Positions 38,927 through 48,452 of a stretch of 64,000 nucleotides of DNA are shown in pieces. The stretch covers positions 434,001-498,000 of the forward strand of contig NZ_PRDB01000001.1 in NCBI RefSeq assembly GCF_002925905.1. The letters are read 5' to 3'. Below the pieces are notes generated by a model. It saw nothing but the letters and a program-made list of their open reading frames with translations, searched no databases and had not been told where the DNA came from. The position numbers and the translations under genes are program-made. Positions within the stretch are counted from its first letter, which is position 1, and each line of letters begins with the position of its first letter. The stretch is from Klebsiella michiganensis. Its GTDB lineage: Bacteria > Pseudomonadota > Gammaproteobacteria > Enterobacterales > Enterobacteriaceae.

Positions 38927-40387
38927 TTGTCGGTTGCTCTGCCTTTTGATTTAACGGGAATAAAGCTGGATGCTGGCAGAAAGCGTAGCGAGCAGCTTTA
39001 TCGCGCCCTGAGAGAGAAGATGGTGAATACGCCCGGTCTTCACGGGGCTAAACTACCCGCGACGCGTGAGCTGGCGCGGCTGCTGGGGGTTTCTCGCAAT
39101 ACGGTAGTCTCGGTCTACGAGCGTTTATATGCCGATGATTTAATTGAAACCCGACAGGGCGACGGCACCTATATACGTTATCGCGGGCAGGAGGTTGACG
39201 AAGGCCCCGACGTCCCTGAAATTCCTGCCTTACGCGTCGACTCGCGCCTGCCGCTGACGGCGCGGTTTAATCGCCATTTTGTGCACGATGGCCCGCCGAA
39301 GGCTTTTCGCATCGGCATGCCCGCGATTGACCATTTCCCGTTTGATACCTGGTCGCGCCTGCAAAACCGCTTCTGGCGGCGGCGACCCATTGCGCAAATG
39401 GGTTACGGCGTTCCGGCGGGCGATTTACAGCTGCGCGAGCTTATCGCCAGCTATCTGCATACCTCGCGCGGCCTGAAGTGCGATCCGGCTCAGGTGATTA
39501 TTACCCTTGGCGCACAACAGGCGATAATGCTCTGTTCCGCGCTGCTGCTGCGCGCCGGGCAGGACGTCATTATGGAAAACCCCTGCCACTGGGCGGCGGC
39601 GGGCGTATTCTCCTGCCTTGGTTTGAATATTAAAGCGATTAACGTTGATGATGAGGGGCTTCAGACGGCGCAGTTGACTGATTATCCCGACGCCCGGATG
39701 GTCTACGTGAGCCCGTCATGCCAGTACCCGACGGGCGCGACGCTCTCGCTATCGCGGCGGATGACGCTGCTGGAGTGGGCCAGAAAGCATCAGGCGTGGA
39801 TTATGGAGGATGATTACGACGGCGAGTATCGCTATAACGGCACGCCGCTGATGCCGCTCGCCGCGCTGGATAACCGCCATCGGGTGATTTATATCGGTTC
39901 GTTTTCCAAAGTGATGTATCCCGCGCTACGCCTGGGCTACATGGTGGTTCCGCAACAGCTGGTGGAACCGCTGAACCTGCTGCGTACGCTATCCACCCGC
40001 CAGCCGCCAATGAACGACCAGCAGGTGATGGCGAGCTTTATTTCGGAGGGTCATTTCCAGCCCCATATCCGGCGAATGCGCAGAATCAGTAAAAGCCGTC
40101 GCGATCTGCTGCTGGCCGAATGGAATCAGCATCTGAGCCATATTGGCGTGATGCCGGAAGTGGCCTCGGGGCTACATGCGGCGATTACGCTGGATGATGC
40201 TGAAACAGAAACCCGTCTCGTTAGCCAGGCCCAGGCGGCAGGCGTGGAAATTACGCCGCTGAGCGCATTGTGGATCCCCGGTACGCCTGAAAGCCGCCAT
40301 CATTACGGCGTGGTGCTGGGATTTGCCGGCGTGATGGAAGCGGATATTGTGCAGTCGATACAGGTGCTAAAAAAATGCTGGCAGTGA
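38927..40387 (+). CDS. MocR/PdxR-family transcriptional regulator (GntR HTH + aminotransferase-like domain)
   Basis: This 486-residue protein has an N-terminal GntR winged helix (SEQLYRALREKMV, LPATRELARLLGVSRNTVVSVYERLYADDLIETRQGDGTYI, about 22-85) and a class I aminotransferase-like domain. The PLP lysine is in GSFSKVMYPALRLGYMVVP near residue 328, and MEDDYDGEYRYNG lies upstream of it. MocR proteins bind PLP or amino compounds and usually control a divergent metabolic or transport gene, here the amidohydrolase 132 bp away. The start is a TTG at 38927 with AAGGTG upstream, which fits SVALPFDL as an N-terminus. The effector is unknown. Confidence 0.88.
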   Translation: MSVALPFDLTGIKLDAGRKRSEQLYRALREKMVNTPGLHGAKLPATRELARLLGVSRNTVVSVYERLYADDLIETRQGDGTYIRYRGQEVDEGPDVPEIPALRVDSRLPLTARFNRHFVHDGPPKAFRIGMPAIDHFPFDTWSRLQNRFWRRRPIAQMGYGVPAGDLQLRELIASYLHTSRGLKCDPAQVIITLGAQQAIMLCSALLLRAGQDVIMENPCHWAAAGVFSCLGLNIKAINVDDEGLQTAQLTDYPDARMVYVSPSCQYPTGATLSLSRRMTLLEWARKHQAWIMEDDYDGEYRYNGTPLMPLAALDNRHRVIYIGSFSKVMYPALRLGYMVVPQQLVEPLNLLRTLSTRQPPMNDQQVMASFISEGHFQPHIRRMRRISKSRRDLLLAEWNQHLSHIGVMPEVASGLHAAITLDDAETETRLVSQAQAAGVEITPLSALWIPGTPESRHHYGVVLGFAGVMEADIVQSIQVLKKCWQ

Positions 40388-40550
40388 CCCTGCTAAAATG
40401 AATACTCAGCGTATATCCACCAACGCGTTTGCGCTGTAACCCTGGTGGAAAGCCGCTTTTCAGATGTCATAAAGCTGCCCTAAACGCTTGCTTTTACGTC
40501 TTCTCCTGCGATGATAGAAAACAGAAAGAATGAATTACGGGCTACTATCC

Positions 40551-40754
40551 ATGAAAAACGTTTTCCCAGCGCTTGCCGTTTTATTTGCGGTCCTCAGCCT
40601 CACCGGCTGTGGTCTGAAAGGGCCGCTCTATTTCCCGCCAGCGGATAAAACGGCGCCTCCGCCGACTAAACCGGTTGATAGCGGTATCCAGAGCTCTACG
40701 CCGGATCGTAACGATCGCGGTGATAGCGGTGGTCCGACCCAGGTGAATTACTGA
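40551..40754 (+). CDS. lptM: LPS assembly lipoprotein LptM (YifL)
   Basis: A 67-residue outer-membrane lipoprotein. The signal peptide ends with lipobox LTGC, the mature part starts CGLKGPLYFPPADK, and a proline-rich low-complexity tail follows. In E. coli, YifL (renamed LptM) stabilises LptD/LptE folding at the BAM complex and promotes LptD disulfide maturation. The in-frame ATG at 40530 would add MNYGLLS before the signal peptide; 40551 gives the E. coli length. It lies 25 nt before dapF, as in E. coli. Confidence 0.94.
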   Translation: MKNVFPALAVLFAVLSLTGCGLKGPLYFPPADKTAPPPTKPVDSGIQSSTPDRNDRGDSGGPTQVNY

Positions 40755-40779
40755 CAGTTCCGCGCTGCTGGAGTAGATG

Positions 40780-41604
40780 ATGCAGTTCTCTAAAATGCAT
40801 GGCCTTGGCAATGACTTTATGGTTGTTGACGCGGTAACTCAGAATGTTTTTTTCTCACCGGAACTGATTCGTCGTCTGGCGGATCGGCATCTTGGCGTGG
40901 GCTTCGATCAGCTGCTGGTGGTTGAGCCGCCCTACGATCCGGAGCTCGACTTCCACTATCGTATCTTCAATGCCGACGGTAGCGAGGTGGCGCAATGCGG
41001 CAACGGCGCGCGCTGTTTCGCCCGCTTTGTGCGGCTGAAAGGCCTGACCAATAAACGTGACATCCGCGTCAGTACCTCGAACGGCCGTATGGTATTAAGC
41101 GTAACGGAAGACGATCTGGTGCGCGTGAATATGGGTGAGCCAAACTTCGAACCGTCGCAGGTGCCGTTCCGCGCCAACAAAGCGGAAAAGACCTATATCA
41201 TGCGCGCCGCTGAACAGACAGTATTGTGCGGCGTGGTGTCGATGGGCAACCCGCACTGCGTTATCCAGGTCGATGATGTGGAAACCGCGACGGTGGAAAC
41301 GCTCGGCCCGGTGATGGAAAACCACGAGCGCTTCCCGGAGCGGGCGAACATCGGCTTTATGCAGGTGGTCAGCCGCTCCCATATTCGCCTGCGCGTGTAT
41401 GAACGCGGCGCGGGTGAAACGCAGGCCTGCGGCAGCGGCGCCTGCGCGGCGGCGGCAGTCGGTATCCAGCAGGGGTTACTGGGCGAGGAGGTCCGCGTGG
41501 AATTACCCGGCGGGCGTCTTGATATCGCCTGGAAAGGTCCGGGCCAACCGCTGTATATGACTGGCCCGGCGGCACATGTCTATGACGGATTTATTCATTT
41601 ATGA
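40780..41604 (+). CDS. dapF: Diaminopimelate epimerase DapF
   Basis: This 274-residue PLP-independent epimerase interconverts LL- and meso-diaminopimelate for peptidoglycan and lysine. The two catalytic cysteines are visible: C73 in QCGNGARC and C217 in ACGSGAC, with [13 protein letters not shown] at the N-terminus. ATG 40780 is chosen over the adjacent ATG 40777 because GGAG is then 6 nt away. Its 3' end overlaps yigA by 4 nt. Almost identical to E. coli DapF. Confidence 0.98.
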   Translation: MQFSKMHGLGNDFMVVDAVTQNVFFSPELIRRLADRHLGVGFDQLLVVEPPYDPELDFHYRIFNADGSEVAQCGNGARCFARFVRLKGLTNKRDIRVSTSNGRMVLSVTEDDLVRVNMGEPNFEPSQVPFRANKAEKTYIMRAAEQTVLCGVVSMGNPHCVIQVDDVETATVETLGPVMENHERFPERANIGFMQVVSRSHIRLRVYERGAGETQACGSGACAAAAVGIQQGLLGEEVRVELPGGRLDIAWKGPGQPLYMTGPAAHVYDGFIHL

Positions 41605-42308
41605 AACAAGTCGGGGAAGAACAGCAGGAACTCGCCAGCGAGCTGAACGATCGCGCAGTGGTGGACTATCTGTTGCAACATCCTGAATTCTTTATTCGTA
41701 ATGCGGCGCTGGTGGAGCATATGTCGGTGCCGCATCCGGTACGTGGTTCGGTCTCGCTGGTGGAATGGCACATGGCGCGGGCGCGGAACCATATCAACGT
41801 GCTGGAAGAGAATATGACGCTGCTGATGGCCCAGGCGACGGCTAACGAAAGCCTGTTTCAGCGCCTGTTTGATCTCCAGACGCGGCTGGCGGCGGCCGAT
41901 AGCCTTGATGAAATGCTGAACCGCTTTCATCGCTGGGCGCGCGAGCTGGGGCTGGCGGGCGCCACGGTGCGCCTGTTTCCCGACAGCTGGCGGCTCGGCG
42001 CGCCCTCCAAATTCACTCATCTGGCGATAAGCCGTCAGGCGTTTGAGCCGATTCGCATTCAGCGTCTTAGGCAACAGCGCCATTATCTTGGCCCATTAAA
42101 CGGCCCGGAACTGCTGGTGGTGCTGCCGGAAGCAAAAGCCGTGGGTTCGGTGGCGATGTCGCTGCTGGGGGGAGATGAAGCGCCCGGCGTGATGCTGTTC
42201 AGCAGTCGCGACCCTCAGCACTATCAGCAAGGTCAGGGAACGCAGCTTTTGCAGGAAATTGCGTCGATGCTCCCGGGGTTGCTGGAGCGCTGGATCGAGC
42301 GCGCATGA
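41601..42308 (+). CDS. yigA: DUF484 family protein YigA
   Basis: A 235-residue cytoplasmic protein with an N-terminal helical segment ([20 protein letters not shown]), a coiled-coil-like stretch ([24 protein letters not shown]) and a GAF-like C-terminal domain. This is the DUF484 arrangement found between dapF and xerC in most gammaproteobacteria. Its function is not established. It overlaps dapF and xerC by 4 nt each, so all are translated from one message. Confidence 0.92.
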   Translation: MKQVGEEQQELASELNDRAVVDYLLQHPEFFIRNAALVEHMSVPHPVRGSVSLVEWHMARARNHINVLEENMTLLMAQATANESLFQRLFDLQTRLAAADSLDEMLNRFHRWARELGLAGATVRLFPDSWRLGAPSKFTHLAISRQAFEPIRIQRLRQQRHYLGPLNGPELLVVLPEAKAVGSVAMSLLGGDEAPGVMLFSSRDPQHYQQGQGTQLLQEIASMLPGLLERWIERA

Positions 42309-43207
42309 CCGACTCGCCGCTGTTTACGCCCGTAGAACGCTTTTTACGCTATCTCGGCGTGGAGCGTCAGCTGAGCCCGATAACGCTGCTGAACTACCGC
42401 CGCCAGCTTGAGACGCTTATCGCGCTGGCGGATAGCGCCGGGCTGAAAAGCTGGCAGCAGTGCGATGCTGCCCAGGTCCGTAGCCTGGCGGTGCGCAGCC
42501 GTCGCCAGGGGCTGGGGCCAGCCAGCCTGGCTTTACGTCTCTCCGCCTTACGCAGCTTCTTTGACTGGCTGGTGAGCCAGGGCGAACTGGCCGCGAATCC
42601 GGCGAAGGGGATTTCGGCGCCGAAAACACCGCGCCATTTACCAAAAAATATCGACGTCGACGACGTTAACCGACTGCTGGATATCGATCTTAACGATCCG
42701 CTGGCGGTACGCGACAGGGCGATGCTGGAAGTGATGTACGGCGCGGGACTGCGTCTCTCGGAGCTGGTGAATCTCGACATTAAGCACCTCGATCTGGAAT
42801 CCGGCGAGGTGTGGGTGATGGGCAAAGGCAGCAAAGAGCGCCGCCTGCCGATTGGCCGCAACGCGGTGGTGTGGATTGAGCACTGGCTCGACCTGCGCGG
42901 CCTGTTCGGCGCTGATGAAGGCGCCCTGTTCTTATCAAAGCTGGGTAAGCGAATTTCCGCGCGTAACGTGCAAAAGCGCTTTGCCGAATGGGGCATTAAG
43001 CAGGGCCTCAACAGCCACGTGCATCCGCATAAGCTGCGCCACTCTTTCGCGACCCATATGCTGGAGTCGAGCGGCGATCTGCGCGGGGTGCAGGAGCTGC
43101 TGGGTCATGCGAATCTGTCCACCACTCAAATTTATACCCATCTTGATTTTCAACACCTTGCGTCGGTGTACGATGCGGCGCATCCGCGCGCCAAACGGGG
43201 GAAATAA
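42305..43207 (+). CDS. xerC: Site-specific tyrosine recombinase XerC
   Basis: This 300-residue recombinase acts with XerD and FtsK at dif to resolve chromosome dimers and on cer-like plasmid sites. An N-terminal SAM-like core-binding domain precedes the catalytic domain. The catalytic residues are arginine in [10 protein letters not shown], lysine in KGSKERRLP, HxxR in [14 protein letters not shown], a later histidine in LLGHANLS, and the tyrosine nucleophile in [11 protein letters not shown]. Its ends overlap yigA (4 nt) and yigB (1 nt). Confidence 0.98.
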   Translation: MTDSPLFTPVERFLRYLGVERQLSPITLLNYRRQLETLIALADSAGLKSWQQCDAAQVRSLAVRSRRQGLGPASLALRLSALRSFFDWLVSQGELAANPAKGISAPKTPRHLPKNIDVDDVNRLLDIDLNDPLAVRDRAMLEVMYGAGLRLSELVNLDIKHLDLESGEVWVMGKGSKERRLPIGRNAVVWIEHWLDLRGLFGADEGALFLSKLGKRISARNVQKRFAEWGIKQGLNSHVHPHKLRHSFATHMLESSGDLRGVQELLGHANLSTTQIYTHLDFQHLASVYDAAHPRAKRGK

Positions 43208-43923
43208 TGCGTTTTTACCGACCTCTGGGCCAGATTTCAGCACTGACATTTGACCTGGACGATACCCTTTATGACAACCGTCCGGTGATTGACCGAACGC
43301 TGCATGAGTCGCTGAGCTTTGTGCGCAGCTACCACCCGTCGCTGAGTCAATTTGACGCCAGCGAACTCAACCGGCTGCGCCAGACGCTGCTGGCGTCAGA
43401 GCCGGAAATTTACCACGATGTCACCGAGTGGCGCCGCCGCGCGCTGGAGCTGGGGATGATCAACGCCGGGCTTTCTGCGGCGCTGGCGAAAACGGGGGCC
43501 GAGGAAGCGATGGCGAACTTCGCCCACTGGCGCAGCCTGATCGATGTCCCGCAGGAAACGCACGATACGCTGGCGCAGCTGGCGGAAAAGTGGCCGCTGG
43601 TGGCCATTACCAACGGTAATGCCCAGCCGGAGCTTTTTGGCCTGAGCGACTACTTCCGCTTCGTGCTGCGCGCCGGTCCGGACGGGCGCTCTAAGCCTTT
43701 TGCCGATATGTATCATCTCGCAGCCGAGCGGCTGGCGCTGCCGCTGGGGCAGATTCTGCACGTCGGGGACGATCTGACGACCGACGTGGCGGGCTCCATT
43801 CGCTGCGGCATGCAGGCCTGTTGGATCAAACCGCAGGGCGCAGACCTGATGCGCACCGCCGACAGCCGCCTGTTACCGCACATCGAAATTTCACGGTTGG
43901 CATCTCTGACCTCGCTGATATAA
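43207..43923 (+). CDS. yigB: HAD-family FMN phosphatase YigB
   Basis: A 238-residue HAD hydrolase with motif [10 protein letters not shown] at about 17-25, motif II in [14 protein letters not shown], the motif III lysine near RSKPFADMY, and motif [15 protein letters not shown]. coli YigB dephosphorylates FMN to riboflavin and other small phosphates. It is the last gene of the dapF-yigA-xerC-yigB run. The stop lies 12 nt before the LexA box of uvrD. Confidence 0.95.
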   Translation: MRFYRPLGQISALTFDLDDTLYDNRPVIDRTLHESLSFVRSYHPSLSQFDASELNRLRQTLLASEPEIYHDVTEWRRRALELGMINAGLSAALAKTGAEEAMANFAHWRSLIDVPQETHDTLAQLAEKWPLVAITNGNAQPELFGLSDYFRFVLRAGPDGRSKPFADMYHLAAERLALPLGQILHVGDDLTTDVAGSIRCGMQACWIKPQGADLMRTADSRLLPHIEISRLASLTSLI

Positions 43924-43935
43924 TCGTCAGTAGTT

Positions 43936-43951
43936 CTGTATAAATTAACAG
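43936..43951 (+). promoter_or_regulatory. uvrD: LexA (SOS) box upstream of uvrD
   Basis: CTGTATAAATTAACAG is an exact CTGT-N8-ACAG SOS box 50 bp before the uvrD start, at the same place as the E. coli uvrD operator. It implies LexA repression and DNA-damage induction. Downstream, GCCCGG and CCGGGC around 43953-43980 can form a short stem in the uvrD leader. Confidence 0.92.
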
Positions 43952-44000
43952 TAGCCCGGTGGACTGAACGTTGCCGGGCGTCTCATTTCCGGCGGTGCCA

Positions 44001-46163
44001 ATGGACGTTTCTTATCTGCTCGACAGCCTTAATGACAAACAGCGTGAAGCCGTTGCGGCATCACGTACTAACATGCTGGTTCTGGCAGGCGCGGGCAGCG
44101 GTAAGACGCGCGTACTGGTACACCGCATCGCCTGGCTGCTGAGCGTTGAGCACTGTTCCCCTTACTCCATTATGGCGGTGACCTTTACCAACAAAGCGGC
44201 GGCGGAAATGCGCCATCGTATTGGCCAACTGATGGGTACCACCCAGGGCGGTATGTGGGTTGGCACTTTCCACGGGCTGGCGCACCGGCTGCTGCGCGCT
44301 CATCACCTTGACGCCAACCTGCCGCAGGACTTCCAGATCCTCGACAGCGAAGACCAGCTGCGCCTGCTCAAGCGTCTGATTAAGGCGATGAATCTCGATG
44401 AGAAGCAGTGGCCGCCGCGTCAGGCGATGTGGTACATCAACGGCCAGAAAGATGAAGGGCTGCGCCCGCACCATATACAGAGCTACGGTAACCCGGTTGA
44501 GCAGACCTGGCAGAAGGTTTATCAGGCCTACCAGGAGGCCTGCGATCGGGCGGGGCTGGTGGATTTCGCCGAACTGCTGCTGCGCGCCCACGAACTGTGG
44601 CTCAACAAGCCGCACATTCTTCAGCACTACCGCGAGCGCTTTACCAATATCCTGGTGGACGAATTTCAGGATACTAACAACATTCAGTACGCGTGGATCC
44701 GCCTGCTGGCGGGCGATACCGGCAAGGTGATGATCGTCGGCGATGACGATCAGTCCATTTACGGCTGGCGCGGCGCGCAGGTGGAGAACATCCAGCGCTT
44801 CCTCAACGATTTCCCCGGCGCGGAAACTATCCGTCTCGAGCAAAACTATCGCTCGACCAGCAATATCCTCAGCGCGGCCAACGCCCTGATTGAAAACAAC
44901 AGCGGGCGCCTGGGGAAAAAGCTGTGGACCGATGGCGCCGACGGCGAGCCGATTTCGCTCTACTGCGCGTTTAACGATCTTGATGAGGCGCGCTTTGTCG
45001 TCAACCGCATCAAAACCTGGCAGGAAAACGGCGGGGCGCTGGAGCAGTGCGCGATTCTGTATCGCAGCAACGCCCAGTCGCGCGTGCTGGAAGAGGCGCT
45101 GCTGCAGGCCAGCATGCCGTATCGTATTTATGGCGGCATGCGCTTCTTCGAACGCCAGGAGATCAAAGATGCGCTCTCCTATCTGCGCCTGATCGCCAAT
45201 CGTAATGACGACGCGGCCTTTGAGCGCGTGGTGAATACCCCGACGCGCGGTATCGGCGATCGCACGCTGGACGTGGTGCGCCAGACCTCGCGCGACCGTC
45301 AGCTGACGCTGTGGCAGGCCTGTCGCGAGCTGTTAAAAGATAAAGTGCTTGCCGGACGCGCCGCCAGCGCCCTGCAGCGTTTTATGGAGCTCATTGACGC
45401 CCTGGCGCAGGAAACCGTCGATATGCCGCTGCACGTGCAGACCGATCGGGTGATTAAAGACTCCGGCCTGCGCATGATGTACGAGCAGGAGAAAGGCGAG
45501 AAAGGCCAGACGCGCATTGAAAACTTAGAGGAGCTGGTGACGGCAACGCGCCAGTTCAGCTACAACGAAGAAGATGAAGATTTGATGCCGCTGCAGGCGT
45601 TCCTCTCGCATGCGGCGCTGGAAGCGGGAGAAGGGCAGGCGGATACCTGGCAGGATGCGGTACAGCTGATGACCCTGCACTCGGCGAAAGGGCTGGAGTT
45701 CCCGCAGGTCTTTATCGTCGGCGTGGAAGAGGGGATGTTCCCGAGCCAGATGGCGCTTGATGAGGGCGGCCGCCTGGAAGAAGAACGCCGTCTGGCCTAC
45801 GTCGGCGTCACCCGTGCGATGCAGAAGCTCACGCTGACCTATGCGGAAACCCGCCGCCTGTATGGCAAAGAGGTTTATCACCGTCCGTCGCGCTTTATCG
45901 GCGAGCTGCCGGAGTCGTGCGTGGAAGAGGTGCGGCTGCGCGCCACGGTGAGCCGTCCGGTCAGCCATCAGCGGATGGGGACGCCGATGGCGGAAAACGA
46001 CACCGGCTATAAGCTGGGCCAGCGCGTGCGCCATGCCAAGTTTGGCGAAGGCACGATCGTGAACCTCGAAGGCAGCGGCGAACACAGCCGCCTGCAGGTT
46101 GCGTTTCAGGGGCAGGGGATTAAATGGCTGGTCGCGGCGTATGCCCGGCTTGAAACAGTGTAA
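44001..46163 (+). CDS. uvrD: DNA helicase II UvrD
   Basis: This 720-residue SF1A 3'-5' helicase of nucleotide excision and mismatch repair displaces UvrC/damaged strands and works with MutL. Walker A GAGSGKTR is at about 28-35, VDEFQDTNN near 219, SIYGWRGAQ, EQNYRSTSN and LMTLHSAKGLEFPQVF follow. The C-terminal Tudor-like RNAP-binding domain reads YKLGQRVRHAKFGEGTIVNLEG. The frame is open from 43971, but MDVSYLLDSLNDKQ is the conserved start. It is nearly identical to E. coli UvrD and is controlled by the LexA box just upstream. Confidence 0.99.
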   Translation: MDVSYLLDSLNDKQREAVAASRTNMLVLAGAGSGKTRVLVHRIAWLLSVEHCSPYSIMAVTFTNKAAAEMRHRIGQLMGTTQGGMWVGTFHGLAHRLLRAHHLDANLPQDFQILDSEDQLRLLKRLIKAMNLDEKQWPPRQAMWYINGQKDEGLRPHHIQSYGNPVEQTWQKVYQAYQEACDRAGLVDFAELLLRAHELWLNKPHILQHYRERFTNILVDEFQDTNNIQYAWIRLLAGDTGKVMIVGDDDQSIYGWRGAQVENIQRFLNDFPGAETIRLEQNYRSTSNILSAANALIENNSGRLGKKLWTDGADGEPISLYCAFNDLDEARFVVNRIKTWQENGGALEQCAILYRSNAQSRVLEEALLQASMPYRIYGGMRFFERQEIKDALSYLRLIANRNDDAAFERVVNTPTRGIGDRTLDVVRQTSRDRQLTLWQACRELLKDKVLAGRAASALQRFMELIDALAQETVDMPLHVQTDRVIKDSGLRMMYEQEKGEKGQTRIENLEELVTATRQFSYNEEDEDLMPLQAFLSHAALEAGEGQADTWQDAVQLMTLHSAKGLEFPQVFIVGVEEGMFPSQMALDEGGRLEEERRLAYVGVTRAMQKLTLTYAETRRLYGKEVYHRPSRFIGELPESCVEEVRLRATVSRPVSHQRMGTPMAENDTGYKLGQRVRHAKFGEGTIVNLEGSGEHSRLQVAFQGQGIKWLVAAYARLETV

Positions 46164-46517
46164 CAGTAAGAAAAGTATCATTATTTTGTAATATTCTGCT
46201 ACCTTTATACGTTAAGGAGCTTGATTTGCTCTTTAGCGCTCCGTTGCGTGTTGACGCCGTTTTTGCGCTGGCGTAACATGCGCGCACGATTACGCTAAGA
46301 GGACATTCGCCTTGGACACACCCAGTAGATGCTGGCTCAATTTCCTGCCCATCAGGAACAACTCCTAAGGCTATCCTCTTATGCTGATAGCCTTAGCGGT
46401 TGTCGGCGACCCGTTCTATTCCCGTCGCTCTGAGTCAGGCTTAATGGTCTGAAACCCAAATTGTTTCTGTGTGCCCACCGAACTGTCCGATAATTTTTTG
46501 CATTGGGAGTCCCGGTC
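46164..46517 (+). promoter_or_regulatory. corA: corA 5' leader with an 11-bp hairpin
   Basis: A 354-bp gap between uvrD and corA. TTTATACG near 46205 may be the promoter -10. The transcribed part contains a perfect 11-bp stem, CTAAGGCTATC (46365-46375) with GATAGCCTTAG (46386-46396), not followed by a U-run. In Salmonella the corA leader is known to control Rho-dependent termination through a short upstream open reading frame, corL; the layout here is consistent with that. Confidence 0.6.
46329..46433 (+). CDS. Candidate corA leader peptide (CorL-like, 34 aa)
   Basis: An ATG at 46329 opens a 34-codon frame (MLAQFPAHQEQLLRLSSYAD at its start, ending PVLFPSL) that stops at 46431-46433, 84 nt before corA. 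A stop codon lies directly upstream in frame, so no earlier start is possible. There is no good Shine-Dalgarno; GAGG is 20 or more nt away. The 11-bp hairpin of the leader falls within this frame, so ribosome position could change the fold. It resembles the corL arrangement reported for Salmonella. The call rests on position and layout, not on a sequence comparison. Confidence 0.45.
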   Translation: MLAQFPAHQEQLLRLSSYADSLSGCRRPVLFPSL

Positions 46518-47468
46518 ATGCTGAGCGCATTTCAACTGGAAAACAATCGTTTAACACGTCTGGAAGCCGACGAGATCAAGCACCTCGCCAGTTCGGTGTG
46601 GGTCGATCTGGTCGAGCCTGACGACGATGAACGAAGCCGCGTGCAAACGGAATTGGGTCAGAACCTGGCGACGCGCCCGGAGCTGGAAGACATCGAAGCG
46701 TCAGCGCGTTTCTTTGAGGATGAAGACGGCCTGCATATCCACTCATTTTTCTTTTTTGAAGATGCAGAGGATCACGCCGGTAACTCTACCGTCGCGTTTA
46801 CTATCCGCGAAGGGCGTCTGTTCACCCTGCGCGAACGGGAGCTGCCCGCTTTCCGCCTCTATCGCATGCGCGCCCGCAGCCAGTCGATGGTGGACGGCAA
46901 CGCTTACGAGCTGCTGCTGGACCTGTTCGAAACCAAAATCGAGCAGCTGGCGGATGAAATTGAAAACATCTATAGCGACCTGGAAAAGCTCAGCCGGGTG
47001 ATCATGGAAGGCCGTCAGGGCGATGATTACGATGAGGCGCTCTCGACGCTGGCGGAGCAGGAAGATATCGGCTGGAAAGTCCGCCTGTGTCTGATGGATA
47101 CCCAGCGTGCGCTGAACTTCCTCGTGCGCAAAGCCCGCCTTCCGGCCGGTCAGCTGGAGCAGGCGCGGGAGATCCTGCGCGACATCGAATCCCTGCTGCC
47201 GCACAACGAGTCGCTGTTCCAGAAGGTTAACTTCCTGATGCAGGCGGCGATGGGTTTTATCAACATTGAGCAGAACCGCATCATCAAGATCTTCTCGGTG
47301 GTCTCCGTGGTGTTCCTGCCGCCGACGCTGGTGGCTTCCAGCTATGGGATGAACTTTGAGTTTATGCCTGAACTGCACTGGAGCTTTGGCTATCCCGGCG
47401 CGATTGTCTTTATGATGCTCGCCGGCCTGGCGCCGTATCTGTACTTTAAGCGTAAAAACTGGCTGTAA
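46518..47468 (+). CDS. corA: Magnesium/cobalt/nickel channel CorA
   Basis: This 316-residue CorA channel subunit has a large N-terminal cytoplasmic domain rich in acidic and helical segments ([26 protein letters not shown]). Two C-terminal membrane helices carry the hallmark [11 protein letters not shown] loop near 277-287, and the C-terminus is basic (YFKRKNWL). It forms the pentameric housekeeping Mg2+ uptake channel. [16 protein letters not shown] at 46518 is the E. coli start, although the frame is open 15 nt upstream. A bidirectional terminator follows immediately. Confidence 0.98.
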   Translation: MLSAFQLENNRLTRLEADEIKHLASSVWVDLVEPDDDERSRVQTELGQNLATRPELEDIEASARFFEDEDGLHIHSFFFFEDAEDHAGNSTVAFTIREGRLFTLRERELPAFRLYRMRARSQSMVDGNAYELLLDLFETKIEQLADEIENIYSDLEKLSRVIMEGRQGDDYDEALSTLAEQEDIGWKVRLCLMDTQRALNFLVRKARLPAGQLEQAREILRDIESLLPHNESLFQKVNFLMQAAMGFINIEQNRIIKIFSVVSVVFLPPTLVASSYGMNFEFMPELHWSFGYPGAIVFMMLAGLAPYLYFKRKNWL

Positions 47469-47493
47469 AAAAAGGAGCTTCGGCTCCTTTTTT
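47467..47493. terminator. Bidirectional terminator between corA and rarD
   Basis: AAAAAAGGAGC, TTCG, GCTCCTTTTTT: an AT-flanked perfect stem with a UUCG loop just after the corA stop. The A-run on the left serves as the U-tract for the convergent minus-strand rarD transcript. In E. coli yigF and yigG lie in this gap; they are absent here. Confidence 0.93.
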
Positions 47494-47509
47494 GCGTACC
47501 AGCTTGGTT

Positions 47510-48403
47510 TTATGCCCTACGCGTACGGCGTATTGTGTAAACCGCATCCATCACGAAAATCGCCAGCGCCACCCAGATAAAGGCGAAGGTTACCATTTTA
47601 TCCGCGCCCGGCACTTCGCCGTAGAAGGTTACCGCCAGCAGGAACATCAGCGTCGGGCCGATATACTGGAAAAATCCCAGCGTGGAGAGGCGCAGACGCG
47701 TCGCCGCGCCGGTAAAGCACAGCAGCGGGATGGTGGTGACCACGCCCGCCGCCATCAGCAGCAGGTTCAGCGACCACGGATTCTGCCCCATGTGGCTGGT
47801 CGGGCTATCGGCAATACCAAACAGATAAATCGCAGCAACCGGCAGCAGCCAGAGCGTCTCAAACAGCATCCCGGTTTGCGCATCCACGGCGATCTTTTTA
47901 CGCAGCAGGCCGTAAAAAGCGAAGCTGAACGCCAGGCCCAGCGCGATAATCGGCAGCGAGCCGAAGGTCCAGAGCTGTACCAGCACGCCGCAGGCGGCCA
48001 GCAGCACCGCCAGCCACTGCATCCGGCGAAAGCGCTCCCCGAGGAAGATCATCCCCAGCAGAATATTCACCAGCGGATTGATAAAATAGCCCAGGCTGGC
48101 TTCCAGCATATGATGGTTATTCACCGCCCAGATAAACAGCAGCCAGTTGCCGCCCACCAGCACCGCAGAGAGCGCCAGCAGGAACACCTTTTTCGGCGTT
48201 TTCAGCAGCCTTTTGACCTGCGGCCACTGACGGCTGATGCTGATCAGCGCGACCATGAAGAAGAAGGACCAGATCACGCGGTGAGTCAGAATTTCATCGG
48301 CGGGAACATAGTAGATAAGCTTGAAGTACGCCGGCGCGATACCCCAGATAAAATAGGCGGCCAGGGCCAGAAGAATCCCCACCCGCGTTTGTTTAGCGTC
48401 CAT
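47510..48403 (-). CDS. rarD: EamA/RarD-family permease RarD
   Basis: This 297-residue membrane protein has ten predicted helices in two EamA-type halves. It starts MDAKQTRVGILLALAAYFIWGIAPAYFKL and contains WAVNNHHMLEASLGYFINPL and LSTLGFFQYIGPTLMFLLAV, as in E. coli RarD (named for chloramphenicol resistance when overexpressed; natural substrate unknown). The frame stays open to 48658 upstream, but that extension is the shadow of yigI. It lies 49 nt downstream of yigI on the same strand. Confidence 0.95.
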   Translation of the reverse strand: MDAKQTRVGILLALAAYFIWGIAPAYFKLIYYVPADEILTHRVIWSFFFMVALISISRQWPQVKRLLKTPKKVFLLALSAVLVGGNWLLFIWAVNNHHMLEASLGYFINPLVNILLGMIFLGERFRRMQWLAVLLAACGVLVQLWTFGSLPIIALGLAFSFAFYGLLRKKIAVDAQTGMLFETLWLLPVAAIYLFGIADSPTSHMGQNPWSLNLLLMAAGVVTTIPLLCFTGAATRLRLSTLGFFQYIGPTLMFLLAVTFYGEVPGADKMVTFAFIWVALAIFVMDAVYTIRRTRRA

Positions 48404-48452
48404 CGGTACAAATCCATTGCCAAAGAGAGAGATGTTACTCGATTTAGGCCGA

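Noticed and set aside
46311-46328. TTG-initiated leader peptide with a good GAGG upstream of corA
   Set aside because: It stops after five codons (TTG GAC ACA CCC CAG TAG); too short to support beyond a possible initiation site.
47494-47509. Missing yigF/yigG between corA and rarD, and missing aslA/aslB near glmZ, as deletions
   Set aside because: These genes are variably present among enterobacteria as far as I know; their absence with clean flanking terminators is not by itself notable.
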